Origin: Sulfuritalea sp. | GTDB taxonomy: Bacteria; Pseudomonadota; Gammaproteobacteria; Burkholderiales; Rhodocyclaceae | Direction: 5' to 3' | Length of the DNA: 64,000 nt | Assembly: GCA_016710465.1 (NCBI GenBank) | Contig: JADJVS010000012.1 | Span: 124,001-188,000 of the forward strand | In this document: positions 43,494 through 54,304 of the stretch, in pieces | Layout of the letters: each line of letters begins with the position of its first letter | Position numbering within the stretch: position 1 is the first letter of the stretch | Notes under the pieces: model-generated | Told to the model about the DNA's origin: nothing | Seen by the model: only the letters and a program-made list of their open reading frames with translations | Database searches by the model: none | Program-made: the position numbers and the translations under genes

Positions 43494-45199
43494 AGCATGC
43501 TTCTCCGCATGTCGGCCAGCAATTGCGCCAGATAGACGTTGAAGCGCGTTGCCAGCGCGCCATCGATCACGCGATGGTCGGCCGTCAGCGACAAGGGCAG
43601 CGTCAGGCGCGGGACGAATTGCTTGCCGTCCCATACCGGCTTCATGGCCGACTTGTTCACGCCGAGGATCGCCACTTCCGGCGCATTGACGATGGGCGCG
43701 AAGTAGGTGCCGCCGATGCCGCCGAGGCTGGAAATGGTGAAGCAGGCGCCCTGCATGTCGGCCGGCTTCAGCTTGCCGTCGCGCGCCAGCCTGGCCAACT
43801 CGCCCGACTCGCGGGCGATCTCGAACACGCCCTTGCTGTCGGCGTTCTTGATCACCGGCACGACCAGGCCATTCGGGGTATCGGCGGCGAAGGCGATGTT
43901 GTAGTACTTCTTCATCACCAGGCTCATTTCCGTACCACTCGCGTCGAGCGAGGCGTTGAACTCCGGGTACTTCTGCATCGCCTTGACGCAGGCCTTGATC
44001 AGGAAGGCGAGCATGGTCAGTTTGTTCCCGGACTTCTCGTTCTCCTTGTTGATCTGGACGCGGAAGGCCTCCAGCTCGGTGATGTCGGCGTCCTCGTGAT
44101 AGGTGACCGCCGGGATCATCGCCCAGTTGCGCGACAGATTGGCACCGGAGATCTTCTTGATCCGCGACAGCGGCTGCACCTCGATCGGACCGAACTTGCT
44201 GAAATCGATCTTCGGCCAGGGCAACAGGTCGAGCCCACCCCCCGATGCAGCGGCCGCAGGTGCCGCCGCGGGCGGCGCGCTGAGTACGCCCTTGACATAG
44301 GCCTGGACGTCGCTTTGCAGGATGCGGCCCTTGGGTCCGCTGCCGCTCACCTTGCTCACATCGACGCCGAGTTCGCGGGCGAAGCGCCGCACCGAAGGGC
44401 TGGCGTGTGCGGCCTTGCCGGAAAGCCGGTCGGCCGGCGTCGGCATGGCCACGCGCGGCGGCGCAGCGATGGCTTCGGCGGCGCCGGGGCGGAAATCAAG
44501 CGGCGTCGCCACTGGCGCGGCTACCGGCGCCGGAGCCGCGGCAGGAGTTGCGGCGTGCGCCGCCGGTGTTGCCACGGTGGGCGCCGCAGCCGGCGCAGCC
44601 GCCGTGTTACCAGCGCCGACTCCTTGCGAGCCTCCGGACACGCTCACCAGCGCCAACAGCACGCCCTCGGCGACCTTGTCGCCGACCTGAACCTTGAGTT
44701 CGCTGATCACGCCAGCCACCGGCGAGGGAATGTCCATCGTCGCCTTGTCCGACTCCAGCGTCATCAGCGAATCCTCGGCCTTGACCGTGTCGCCGACCTT
44801 GACCAGCAGTTCGATGATGGGCACGTCCTTGAAGTCGCCGATATCGGGCACGCGCACTTCGACCGTAGACGCCGCAGCGGCAGTGGGTGCCGGTGTTGCC
44901 GCAGGGCTTGCTGCGGGCGCAAGAGCGGCGGCCGGTGCCGGCGCCGCAGCCTGCGCGGCGCCGCTCTCCACCAGCGCGACCAGGCTGCCCTCGGACACGG
45001 CATCGCCGACCTTGAGCTTGATCTCGCGCACCACGCCGGAAACCGGCGAGGGCACGTCCATGGTCGCCTTGTCCGATTCCAGGGTGATCAGCGAGTCTTC
45101 CGCCTTGACGGTGTCGCCGATCTTGACCAGCACTTCGATGACCGGCACATCCTTGAAATCGCCGATGTCGGGCACTTTCACTTCGACTATCTGGGTCAT
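43490..45199 (-). CDS. aceF: Pyruvate dehydrogenase E2, dihydrolipoyl acetyltransferase
   Basis: Core of the PDH complex. Two lipoyl domains (ESDKATMDVPSP and ESDKATMDIPSP), each followed by Ala/Pro linkers, then the E3-binding domain (SPSVRRFARELGVDVSKVSG) and the catalytic CoA-acyltransferase domain with DHRVIDGALATRF. 569 aa. Start MTQIVEVKVPDIGD at 45199. The second linker has a repeat copy read as VGAGNTA. A composite repeat separates it from aceE. Confidence 0.96.
   Translation of the reverse strand: MTQIVEVKVPDIGDFKDVPVIEVLVKIGDTVKAEDSLITLESDKATMDVPSPVSGVVREIKLKVGDAVSEGSLVALVESGAAQAAAPAPAAALAPAASPAATPAPTAAAASTVEVRVPDIGDFKDVPIIELLVKVGDTVKAEDSLMTLESDKATMDIPSPVAGVISELKVQVGDKVAEGVLLALVSVSGGSQGVGAGNTAAAPAAAPTVATPAAHAATPAAAPAPVAAPVATPLDFRPGAAEAIAAPPRVAMPTPADRLSGKAAHASPSVRRFARELGVDVSKVSGSGPKGRILQSDVQAYVKGVLSAPPAAAPAAAASGGGLDLLPWPKIDFSKFGPIEVQPLSRIKKISGANLSRNWAMIPAVTYHEDADITELEAFRVQINKENEKSGNKLTMLAFLIKACVKAMQKYPEFNASLDASGTEMSLVMKKYYNIAFAADTPNGLVVPVIKNADSKGVFEIARESGELARLARDGKLKPADMQGACFTISSLGGIGGTYFAPIVNAPEVAILGVNKSAMKPVWDGKQFVPRLTLPLSLTADHRVIDGALATRFNVYLAQLLADMRRSML
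44602..44621 (-). repeat. Dispersed 20-nt repeat copy (aceF linker)
   Basis: Minus strand AGTCGGCGCTGGTAACACGG, 17/20 to the core, read as VGAGNTA. Confidence 0.55.
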
Positions 45200-45205
45200 G
45201 CTGCC

Positions 45206-45310
45206 TCCGCAGGGCCGCCCCAAGGGGGCAGCGAGTCAGTTGTTTGGAGCGGGCAAAGCCCGCGAACCTTTGTCATCCCCGCCCTCGGGGCGGGGAACGA
45301 GGGGAGGGTC
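45206..45310. repeat. Composite hairpin repeat, copy 2 (aceE-aceF gap)
   Basis: GGGCCGCCCCAAGGG box, then AGCGGGC-AAA-GCCCGCGAACC hairpin, then the CCCCGCCC/GGGGCGGGG hairpin. It fills nearly the whole 115-nt gap inside the PDH operon, so its hairpins could affect mRNA stability or E2 levels. Confidence 0.75.
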
Positions 45311-45314
45311 ATCT

Positions 45315-47990
<2,676 letters not shown>

Positions 47991-48152
47991 GACTTCTCCT
48001 CGTCTGTTGGTGAGCGTCGGCACGAGATCGTCCCGCCGACGTCCTGCTCTTCACGCCACGGATGCCTCGCAGGGATCGGCCTGCGCAGCGGCATCCACAA
48101 CGTTTTTCTTTCGCAGCATAGACCGGTTTGATGCCCGGGCGGCCTGCGAGTG

Positions 48153-48187
48153 TTGCGCATTGTAAAATGTATATTCACAATGCGCAA
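48153..48187. promoter_or_regulatory. Perfect 11-bp palindrome / promoter upstream of aceE
   Basis: TTGCGCATTGT (48153-48163) and ACAATGCGCAA (48177-48187) with a 13-nt AT-rich spacer. On the minus strand, TTGCGC is spaced 17 nt from TACAAT, a reasonable -35/-10 pair toward aceE, so the palindrome coincides with the promoter and may be an operator. The remaining gap 47991-48152 shows nothing else clear. Confidence 0.6.
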
Positions 48188-48272
48188 TAGTGGATTTCAC
48201 GTAGGTCGGAATCGGAAACGACCGACAGCCGCCGCCGGCGCAGCCGGGACGGCAATCAGGATCGAGCCGGAA

Positions 48273-48422
48273 TCAGTTTTCGGAGTTCTTGCGCAGGGCG
48301 GCTTTCAGCCGCGCGCGACTGGCGCGCTTGTCCTTGCGCTGGTGCGCGCCGCCCTTTTTCAGCAGCGGGGCTATCGCCACCGGGTTGCGCGGCTTCAGGT
48401 GCCTTTGCCTGGCGCGCTTCAT
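48273..48422 (-). CDS. Small basic conserved protein
   Basis: 49 aa starting MKRARQRHLKPRNPVAIAPL, then LKKGGAHQRKDKRASRARLK. The NPVA...PLLKKGGAHQ segment resembles short basic proteins I recall near RNA- or biotin-related genes in proteobacteria; function unknown. ATG at 48422 overlaps the bioC stop (ATGA), supporting translation. Confidence 0.6.
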   Translation of the reverse strand: MKRARQRHLKPRNPVAIAPLLKKGGAHQRKDKRASRARLKAALRKNSEN

Positions 48423-49345
48423 CGCGACTGGAACCGGATCACGGAACGGCCGTCGGCGATCTGCCGCGGTTCGGGCTTCCAGGCGTGACCGAAGACGATC
48501 TCGAAGCTCGCCGGCAAGCGGCCCTCGGCATCGCGGCACCAGGCGCCGAAGATGCGACGCCAGTCGCGCCAGCCCTGGCGACCGAGCAAACCGTCACGCA
48601 CGCCGAGGTGGCGCTGGTCGGCGAGGAAGGCACGCGGACCGGGATAGGTCAGGGTGATCATTTCCATGTCCATCACCGGGTCGCCGAAACCGGCCGCAAC
48701 CAGCATGTCGCCCAGGTCATGCATATCGAGGAAGCGCTTCGCCGTATCGCCAGCGCCAACTCTTGTCGCCGCCTCGCGCAATTCCTTGAGGGTATCCGGC
48801 CCCAGCGTGGCGAAGCACAGCAGGCCGCCGATTTCCAGCACGCGGTGTAGTTCGCGGAAGGCCGGCAGGGGCTCGTCCAGCCAGTGCAGCATCAGGTTCG
48901 ACCAGACCAGCCCGACGCTGCCCGCTGCCAGCGGCAGGGCACGCACATCGGCATTCAGCAGCCGCGGGCCGCGCCCCATGAGGCGATGCAGGCGCGGGGT
49001 GCCGCGGCGCACGGCGTGCAGCATGGGCAAGGCGTAATCGACCGCCAGCGGCTGCGCCTTGGGGTAGCGCCGCTGCAACTCGCGGATGCCATCGCCGGTG
49101 GCGCAGCCGATGTCGGCTACGCGCTGCGGAGCGATCTTTACCAGGTCGAGGCGCTGCGCCATGCGAGCGCCCACTTCGCGGGCGAGGACTGCCGCCGAGT
49201 CGTAAGTCGCGGCGGCCGTGGCGAAGTTGAGCCTTTCCCCCAACCCCCTTCCCCGGGAAGGGGGTGACTGTGGTTCGCGGGCTACGCCCGCTTCGGAATT
49301 TGACTGCGCCGCCTTGGGGCGGCCCGGCGGTGGCGCACCGCGCAT
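48419..49345 (-). CDS. bioC: Malonyl-ACP O-methyltransferase BioC with extended N-terminus
   Basis: SAM-dependent methylation of malonyl-ACP to start pimelate synthesis for biotin. SAM motif VADIGCATGDGIRELQ, YALPMLH and the C-terminal RFLDMHDLGD then FGDPVMDMEMITLTYP are BioC hallmarks. The domain proper begins at about residue 37 (LNFATAAATYDSA). The first about 36 residues (GRPKAAQSNSEAG...) are translation of composite repeat copy 3, because the only ATG (49345, TGATG with the bioB stop) precedes it. A GTG/TTG start closer in cannot be excluded. Confidence 0.85.
   Translation of the reverse strand: MRGAPPPGRPKAAQSNSEAGVAREPQSPPSRGRGLGERLNFATAAATYDSAAVLAREVGARMAQRLDLVKIAPQRVADIGCATGDGIRELQRRYPKAQPLAVDYALPMLHAVRRGTPRLHRLMGRGPRLLNADVRALPLAAGSVGLVWSNLMLHWLDEPLPAFRELHRVLEIGGLLCFATLGPDTLKELREAATRVGAGDTAKRFLDMHDLGDMLVAAGFGDPVMDMEMITLTYPGPRAFLADQRHLGVRDGLLGRQGWRDWRRIFGAWCRDAEGRLPASFEIVFGHAWKPEPRQIADGRSVIRFQSR
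48742..48761 (-). repeat. Dispersed 20-nt repeat copy (in bioC)
   Basis: Minus strand AGTTGGCGCTGGCGATACGG, 19/20, read as VGAGDTA just before RFLDMHD in BioC, a variable loop in this family. Confidence 0.7.
49230..49335. repeat. Composite hairpin repeat, copy 3 (5' end of bioC)
   Basis: Inverted relative to copies 1 and 2. The minus strand reads GGGCCGCCCCAAGG, then AGCGGGC-GTA-GCCCGCGAACC, then the CCCCCTTCCC/GGGAAGGGGG hairpin. It lies within the translated 5' part of bioC. Confidence 0.75.
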
Positions 49346-50322
49346 CAGGCGGCGTGCAGCCCCAGGCGCTTGAACAAGGCCTCGTCGCGCCCCGCTTCCG
49401 GGTTGTCGGCGGTCAGCAGCTTGTCGCCATAGAAGATCGAGTTGGCGCCGGCGAGGAAGCACAGGGCTTGCAATTCGTCGCTCATTTCCTGGCGACCTGC
49501 CGACAGGCGCACCAATGAAGTCGGCATGATGATGCGCGCCACGGCGATGGTGCGCACGAACTCGAAGGAATCCAGCGGCGGCGCATTTTCCAGCGGCGTG
49601 CCGGGCATCGGAACCAACTGGTTGATCGGCACCGACTCGGGGGGCGGGGCCAGGTTGGCCAGTTCCGCCAGCAGCGAAGCGCGCGCGCGGCGGGTCTCGC
49701 CCATGCCGACGATGCCGCCGCAGCAGACATTGATGCCGGCGGCGCGCACCTGATCCAGGGTATCGAAGCGATCCTGCTGGCTGTGAGTGCTGATCACCTG
49801 ACCGTAGAACTCCGGCGCGGTATCCAGATTGTGGTTGTAATAGTCGAGACCGGCAGCCTTGAGCTTTTCCGCCTGGCCGGCCTTGAGCATGCCCAGGGTG
49901 ACGCAGGTTTCCATGCCCAGCGCCTTGACCGCGGCTATCATGCCCGCCACCTGATCAAGGTCCTTGTCTTTGGGACCGCGCCAGGCCGCGCCCATGCAGA
50001 AGCGCGTGGCGCCCTTGTCCTTGGCGGCCTTGGCCGCGGTCACGACTTCATCGATGTCGAGCAGCGCCTCGCGTTCAGCCTCGCCGTGATGCGCCGATTG
50101 CGAGCAATAGCCGCAGTCCTCGGAACAGCCGCCGGTCTTGATCGACAACAGGGTCGACAACTGGACCGCATTGGCGGCATGGTTCTGCCGGTGCACTTCC
50201 TGGGCGCGGAACAGCAGCTCGTTGAACGGCAGATCGAACAGGCCGACGATGGCGTCGGTGGTCCAGCGCAGTTGCGGAACGGGTGCGGAGCTGTGGCGTT
50301 GCGGGGCGGCCGTGATGGTCAT
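49345..50322 (-). CDS. bioB: Biotin synthase
   Basis: Radical SAM enzyme inserting sulfur into dethiobiotin. The cluster motif is GGCSEDCGYCSQSAHH; YNHNLDTAPEFYGQV and the C-terminal GDKLLTADNPE are present. 325 aa. Followed by bioC with a 1-nt TGATG overlap; bioF, bioA and bioD are not in the window. Confidence 0.96.
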   Translation of the reverse strand: MTITAAPQRHSSAPVPQLRWTTDAIVGLFDLPFNELLFRAQEVHRQNHAANAVQLSTLLSIKTGGCSEDCGYCSQSAHHGEAEREALLDIDEVVTAAKAAKDKGATRFCMGAAWRGPKDKDLDQVAGMIAAVKALGMETCVTLGMLKAGQAEKLKAAGLDYYNHNLDTAPEFYGQVISTHSQQDRFDTLDQVRAAGINVCCGGIVGMGETRRARASLLAELANLAPPPESVPINQLVPMPGTPLENAPPLDSFEFVRTIAVARIIMPTSLVRLSAGRQEMSDELQALCFLAGANSIFYGDKLLTADNPEAGRDEALFKRLGLHAA

Positions 50323-50378
50323 TGCAAGGGCTCGCTAGAATGCGGGAAAGGCGCGAATCTTGGTGGAAGGAGGCGGGC

Positions 50379-51098
50379 TTGTCAAATTCAGCGAGGCCGA
50401 TCGGCGGGTCGGCGGGCCGTGCAGCGAGGCTGCTGGCGGCGGTGTTGCCACGTCAGTGCTTTCTGTGCGCCGCGCCGGCGGCCGGGGAGTTCCTCTGCCC
50501 CGATTGCCTCGACAGCCTGCCGCGCCTGACGACTGACTGCTGCCCCGTCTGCGCCCTGCCGACGCCTGCGGCGATGGTCTGCGGCGCCTGCCTGAAGAAG
50601 CCGCCGCAGTTCGACGCGACGCAGGCCGTGTTCCGCTACGAGTTCCCTGTCGACCGCCTGGTGCAGTCGCTGAAGTACGCCCACCGTATCGCCAGCGCCG
50701 ACTTTCTCGGCCGGATCCTCGCGCAATGCCGCTCGCAACAAGCGCCTGACCTGATCCTGCCGGTACCGCTGGCACCGCAGCGGCTCGCCGAACGGGGTTT
50801 CAACCAGGCCCTGGAAATCGCGCGACCGCTTGCCCGCCAACTGTCCTTGCCGCTGGAAACGCACCTCGTGCAACGCCACATCGACACCACGCCGCAGGCG
50901 GCCCTGCCGTGGAAGGAGCGCGCGAAGAACATCCGCCACGCCTTCGCCTGCGGGATCGACCTGAGCGGAAAGGCAGTTCTGGTGATCGATGACGTGATGA
51001 CCACCGGTGCGACACTGAATGAACTGGCCGGCACGCTCAAGGCTTGCGGTGCGGCACGGATTGAGAATTTGGTAGTGGCGCGGACGCTGAAGGCGTAG
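50379..51098 (+). CDS. comF: ComF-family phosphoribosyltransferase-like protein
   Basis: Competence-related ComF family: N-terminal Cys4 finger regions (CFLCAAP...CPDC, CCPVCALP...CGAC), then a PRTase fold with VLVIDDVMTTGATLNE. I chose TTG 50379 because GGAGG lies 5 nt upstream and it leaves room for a divergent promoter; ATG 50340 is the alternative. 239 aa. ComF supports DNA uptake in naturally transformable bacteria. Confidence 0.85.
   Translation: MSNSARPIGGSAGRAARLLAAVLPRQCFLCAAPAAGEFLCPDCLDSLPRLTTDCCPVCALPTPAAMVCGACLKKPPQFDATQAVFRYEFPVDRLVQSLKYAHRIASADFLGRILAQCRSQQAPDLILPVPLAPQRLAERGFNQALEIARPLARQLSLPLETHLVQRHIDTTPQAALPWKERAKNIRHAFACGIDLSGKAVLVIDDVMTTGATLNELAGTLKACGAARIENLVVARTLKA
50684..50703 (-). 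repeat. Dispersed 20-nt repeat, exact core (in comF, antisense)
   Basis: Minus strand reads exactly AGTCGGCGCTGGCGATACGG, identical over 20 nt to 42614-42633; in ComF it is translated in the opposite sense as HRIASAD. Confidence 0.7.
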
Positions 51099-51696
51099 CG
51101 ACGGATTCGCGAGCAGCCGGTGGATCGGGATTCAGGTAGGCCTTCTTAGCCGCCCAACTGCTGTACTTCCAGCGGTCGCGCACGAAATCATAGTCCCAGG
51201 TATCGAACACCGTGAAGGTCGCCACGTAGGAGAATCGCGGCTTGCGCTCGACGCAGGCATACTTGTAGTTCGAGCCCAGCCTTTCCTCGACATCGTCGGG
51301 TTTGAAGCCGAGTTCGGCGAGGCTGGTGGCACAGTAACCCTGGTTCTGGACATGGCGATCGATCGCCAGCGCGATCCGGTCGGCATCGCTCCGCGTCATT
51401 TCGTGGCGTAGAAAGTGTGCGGCCACGATCAGGCCAAGAGCCAAGGCCCAGATGAACAAGGCGAAGATCTGTGCCAGCCGTGCGTAGGGCCGACGGACGA
51501 TGACGTAGGCACTCCACCCCAACCATGCCCCCAGGGGCAGCACCAGCAGCAAAAAAAGAAAGCCGGCATGGGCCTGGCCGATGGTAAGGACGCAAACCAC
51601 CGCGGTGATGGTTGCGGAATAAATCGTCCGCTTCGACTGCCGCGAAAGATGAAAGCGGGCTTTCTCGTCGGCCGTCTCAGACAACGCGCCGCCCAA
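51037..51696 (-). CDS. Membrane protein of unknown function
   Basis: 219 aa. Two to three hydrophobic helices (about residues 27-105) are followed by a soluble C-terminal domain of about 115 residues with two Cys (GYCATSLAELGFKPDD, YKYACVERKPRFSY) and a Pro/Ser-rich tail. The tail overlaps the 3' end of comF by 62 nt on the other strand. It may belong to the pilus cluster by position; no family recognised. Confidence 0.55.
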   Translation of the reverse strand: MGGALSETADEKARFHLSRQSKRTIYSATITAVVCVLTIGQAHAGFLFLLLVLPLGAWLGWSAYVIVRRPYARLAQIFALFIWALALGLIVAAHFLRHEMTRSDADRIALAIDRHVQNQGYCATSLAELGFKPDDVEERLGSNYKYACVERKPRFSYVATFTVFDTWDYDFVRDRWKYSSWAAKKAYLNPDPPAARESVATPSASAPLPNSQSVPHRKP

Positions 51697-51800
51697 GAAT
51701 GATCACTGCCCTGCGGGGCTGCGGGCGGCAGCGGCAGGGCAGGTCTTTCGGAACAAGCACCGGAAACTTGGCATTCACCAGCGCAAACTCGATTTCATTC

Positions 51801-52481
51801 TCAGAGCTTCATGCAGATCGTGTGCAGGCCCGCCTCAAGTACCGCGGAAGCGGCTACCGCTGGACCATAGACGGCGGCTGCGGCGGTTGCCGTCGCCGTG
51901 ACGTTTGTCGCGCCCGACCTTACCTTTCCCGTGCCGCTGACGCCATCATCGAGCTGCAAGTCAATTGACAGGGCGGTACGCCAAGGCACCTGGCTGGCGC
52001 AGACCACATTGCCGGTCATGCCGTAGGTCGTCCCGCCCGCCGCCGTCACATGCGATTGCACGCCAATCACACCACCAAAATTGTTCGCCTGCGGAAGTGC
52101 GGCGGCTGCGGTCGCAACCCCGCTCAGCAGCCCGGCCATGCGCGTGTGCTGCCAGAAGTTGTTGCTCTCGGTGGCGGCGGCAGGTGCGGCAATCGCATCG
52201 AACAAGCCGGTGATCAGGCCGTTTCCGCCGCCATTGTCAGCCCCGGTGAATCGGGTGGATGCAATCAAGTCATCGCCTGGAATCGCCTGATAGCGGTCCT
52301 GATAGGCGTAGTAGGCTGCTGAAACTCCTTTCATGTCGGCAACAAGCTTCTTGACCTTGCCGTTCTCGATCATTTCCTGCCCCTGCAGCACACCGACCAA
52401 CAGCAGGCCGATGATGACGAGGACGATAGCGATCTCGACCAGGGTAAAGCCGCCCTGGCGCGCCTTGATATTGATATTCAT
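51801..52481 (-). CDS. Type IV prepilin-like protein
   Basis: 226 aa. Short basic leader MNINIKARQGG, then FTLVEIAIVLVIIGLLLVGV: prepilin peptidase cleavage after Gly with Glu+5 and a hydrophobic helix. The C-terminal body is rich in Ala, Gly, Asn and Thr, with Cys pair VVCASQ and TICMKL suitable for a pilin D-loop. It is separated from the histidine kinase gene by 82 nt, so it may have its own promoter; it could be a major pseudopilin. Confidence 0.85.
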   Translation of the reverse strand: MNINIKARQGGFTLVEIAIVLVIIGLLLVGVLQGQEMIENGKVKKLVADMKGVSAAYYAYQDRYQAIPGDDLIASTRFTGADNGGGNGLITGLFDAIAAPAAATESNNFWQHTRMAGLLSGVATAAAALPQANNFGGVIGVQSHVTAAGGTTYGMTGNVVCASQVPWRTALSIDLQLDDGVSGTGKVRSGATNVTATATAAAAVYGPAVAASAVLEAGLHTICMKL

Positions 52482-52563
52482 GATGACTCCTTTGTGGGTT
52501 GTGGAAGGATTGCTATGGTTTGAACTGTAGCGATGCGAGCGCGATCGGGGAAGTGAAAAATCT

Positions 52564-53670
52564 TTACGGTGATGGAAGGGGCAGCATCAAGCGAAAGCCC
52601 AGGCCCTCTGGCGACGGCGTCGCGTACAGATCGCCGCCGGCTTCACGCAGACTCTTCCGGGCCTGGTACAGACCGAGCCCAAGGCCACTGGGGCGGCCGC
52701 TGGCGAAGGGTTCGAATACTCGTTCCGGCGACAGTTGGGGCATACCGGAAGGCCAAGGACTGAAAAACTCCATCTGTGCCATCGGCTTGCCGGTGGCCCC
52801 CGAAGTCGACAACCGCATCGTCACCGCCACCGTCGGCTTGTCCCGCCAGGCCGCGCCGAGGTTGCTGAACAGGTTGTCCAGGGCGCGTGCCAGCAGACCT
52901 TTCTCGACCCAGCCCGTGACCCGACCCTCGATCACCGGCTCGATGCCGGCAAGGCGCGCCGCCTGCGCCGCCGCCTCACCGAGCTCGACCGGTGCTGGAG
53001 ACTCGGCAATGGGGTTGCGGCCAAGGGCCGTGATCAGCCGTTCGGCGCGCTCGTGCGCGAGCGGCGCGTTGTCCTTAAGGCGTCGGGCTGCCCCCAGCAG
53101 CGCAACATCATCCTCGCAAGCGGCAAAATCGTCCGCAACCCAGAGCACCCATTGCGCCTGATTGCGCATGTCATGCTGGAGGTAGAGCGACAGCCGGGCA
53201 CGTTCGGCCAGGGCGGCCGACAAGGCCTCGGTGCGCGCATGCAGGCGGGTTTCGAGCAGGAGCACGAACACGCGCGCCAGGTGTTCGGCGAACAGCCGGT
53301 TTTCGCCCCAGGCCTCGCCGTGGATGAGCCTGACCACCAGACGCACTTCATCACCACTGGCCAACTCGAAACAAAGCGGTCCGGTCGCCCGTCGCTTTGC
53401 CGGCGCCACGGCCTGCAGGCAGCCCGAAACCGGCTGACCGAACCATACGCCATCCCATTCCAGACGAAGCCAGCCGCCCGCCTCCAGGTCCGCCCAGGCT
53501 GCGCCGGGGATTTCGAGCGGGTCGAGCGGCTTGCTCGCGAGCTGCAGGAGATTCTCCATCCGCCCGCGATAGCGTCGCGCCAGGTGCGCAATGCGATAGC
53601 TCGCCGCGAGCAGAACCCCGCCGGCAAGGATGAAGAAGACCGACAGTTCAGCCCGGCCGGCGAATTCCAT
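52564..53670 (-). CDS. Membrane-anchored histidine kinase-like protein
   Basis: 368 aa. One N-terminal membrane helix (VFFILAGGVLLAASYRIA), a middle sensory region, a phosphoacceptor-type H box YLQHDMRNQAQW, an N box ARALDNLFSNLGAAW and a G2-like GLGLGLYQARKSL. A normal G1 box (D-x-G-x-G) is not seen; the region reads FFSPWPSGMPQL. It overlaps the response-regulator gene by 23 nt. HDMRNQ resembles PEP-CTERM-type PrsK kinases. Kinase competence is uncertain. Confidence 0.75.
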   Translation of the reverse strand: MEFAGRAELSVFFILAGGVLLAASYRIAHLARRYRGRMENLLQLASKPLDPLEIPGAAWADLEAGGWLRLEWDGVWFGQPVSGCLQAVAPAKRRATGPLCFELASGDEVRLVVRLIHGEAWGENRLFAEHLARVFVLLLETRLHARTEALSAALAERARLSLYLQHDMRNQAQWVLWVADDFAACEDDVALLGAARRLKDNAPLAHERAERLITALGRNPIAESPAPVELGEAAAQAARLAGIEPVIEGRVTGWVEKGLLARALDNLFSNLGAAWRDKPTVAVTMRLSTSGATGKPMAQMEFFSPWPSGMPQLSPERVFEPFASGRPSGLGLGLYQARKSLREAGGDLYATPSPEGLGFRLMLPLPSP

Positions 53671-54304
53671 ACTTGTTCAGGTAGTAATAGACATGTTCCC
53701 GCGCCAGCCCCAGGCGGCGGGCCGCCTCCGCAACGTTGTAGCCAGACTCGACAAAGGCGCGCCGCAACAGTTGCTCCTCGGCGGCGGCGGCCACCTCCTT
53801 GGGGCCCTCCTGCAGGCGCGCGGTCACCTGCACACGCGCCTCGCCGGCTTCGGCCATGCGCGCTTCCTCGCGCAGGAAGAGCGAGGCGCGCTTCAATGCG
53901 GCAAGAATGTCGGGGATTCGCGCGGGCTTGACCAGGAAGTCGAATGCACCTCGGCGAACGGCCTCGTGAGCGGCGGCGCTCTCATCCTGCCCGGTCAATA
54001 CGATCACCTTGGTCGCCGGTGCGCGCGCCAGGCACTCCTCCAGCACCGCAAGGCCTTCGCTCATCGCGCTTGGCGCCGGCGGCAGGCCGAGATCAAGCAA
54101 GACCAGATCGGGCGCCGATGCGCCGGTTACCATCGACGCGGCCTCCGCGCGGTCGTTGGCCGTCGAGACTTCGTAGCCCCGGTCGCCAAGCGATGAGGCC
54201 AGATAGCTGCGCAGGGCCGGATCATCCTCGACGATCAGCAAGGCTCTGCCAGCTCCGGACTCGGGCGAATTTGCCTCCGTGACCGGCGCGCTCATCAGGG
54301 ACAT
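53648..54304 (-). CDS. Response regulator, receiver plus Fis-type HTH (no AAA+)
   Basis: 218 aa. Receiver domain about residues 20-140: acidic pair EDD, phospho-Asp in LVLLDLGLPP, Thr in VIVLTGQDES, Lys in FLVKPAR. The C-terminal Fis/NtrC-type helix-turn-helix is AFVESGYNVAEAARRLGLAR with the ending EHVYYYLNKYGI. No sigma54-interacting ATPase lies between them, so it is built like ActR/RegA/PrrA. It overlaps its kinase and the upstream prepilin gene (10 nt), so this is a dedicated pilus-cluster pair. Confidence 0.85.
   Translation of the reverse strand: MSLMSAPVTEANSPESGAGRALLIVEDDPALRSYLASSLGDRGYEVSTANDRAEAASMVTGASAPDLVLLDLGLPPAPSAMSEGLAVLEECLARAPATKVIVLTGQDESAAAHEAVRRGAFDFLVKPARIPDILAALKRASLFLREEARMAEAGEARVQVTARLQEGPKEVAAAAEEQLLRRAFVESGYNVAEAARRLGLAREHVYYYLNKYGIRRPG

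Noticed and set aside
48150..48488. 112-codon + strand frame beginning in the aceE upstream palindrome
   Set aside because: Opposite the small basic protein and bioC end, no homology seen, Arg/Gly-rich; likely spurious.
52500..52520. Sigma54-like GG/GC promoter before the prepilin
   Set aside because: It is on the wrong strand and the GG-GC spacing is too short.
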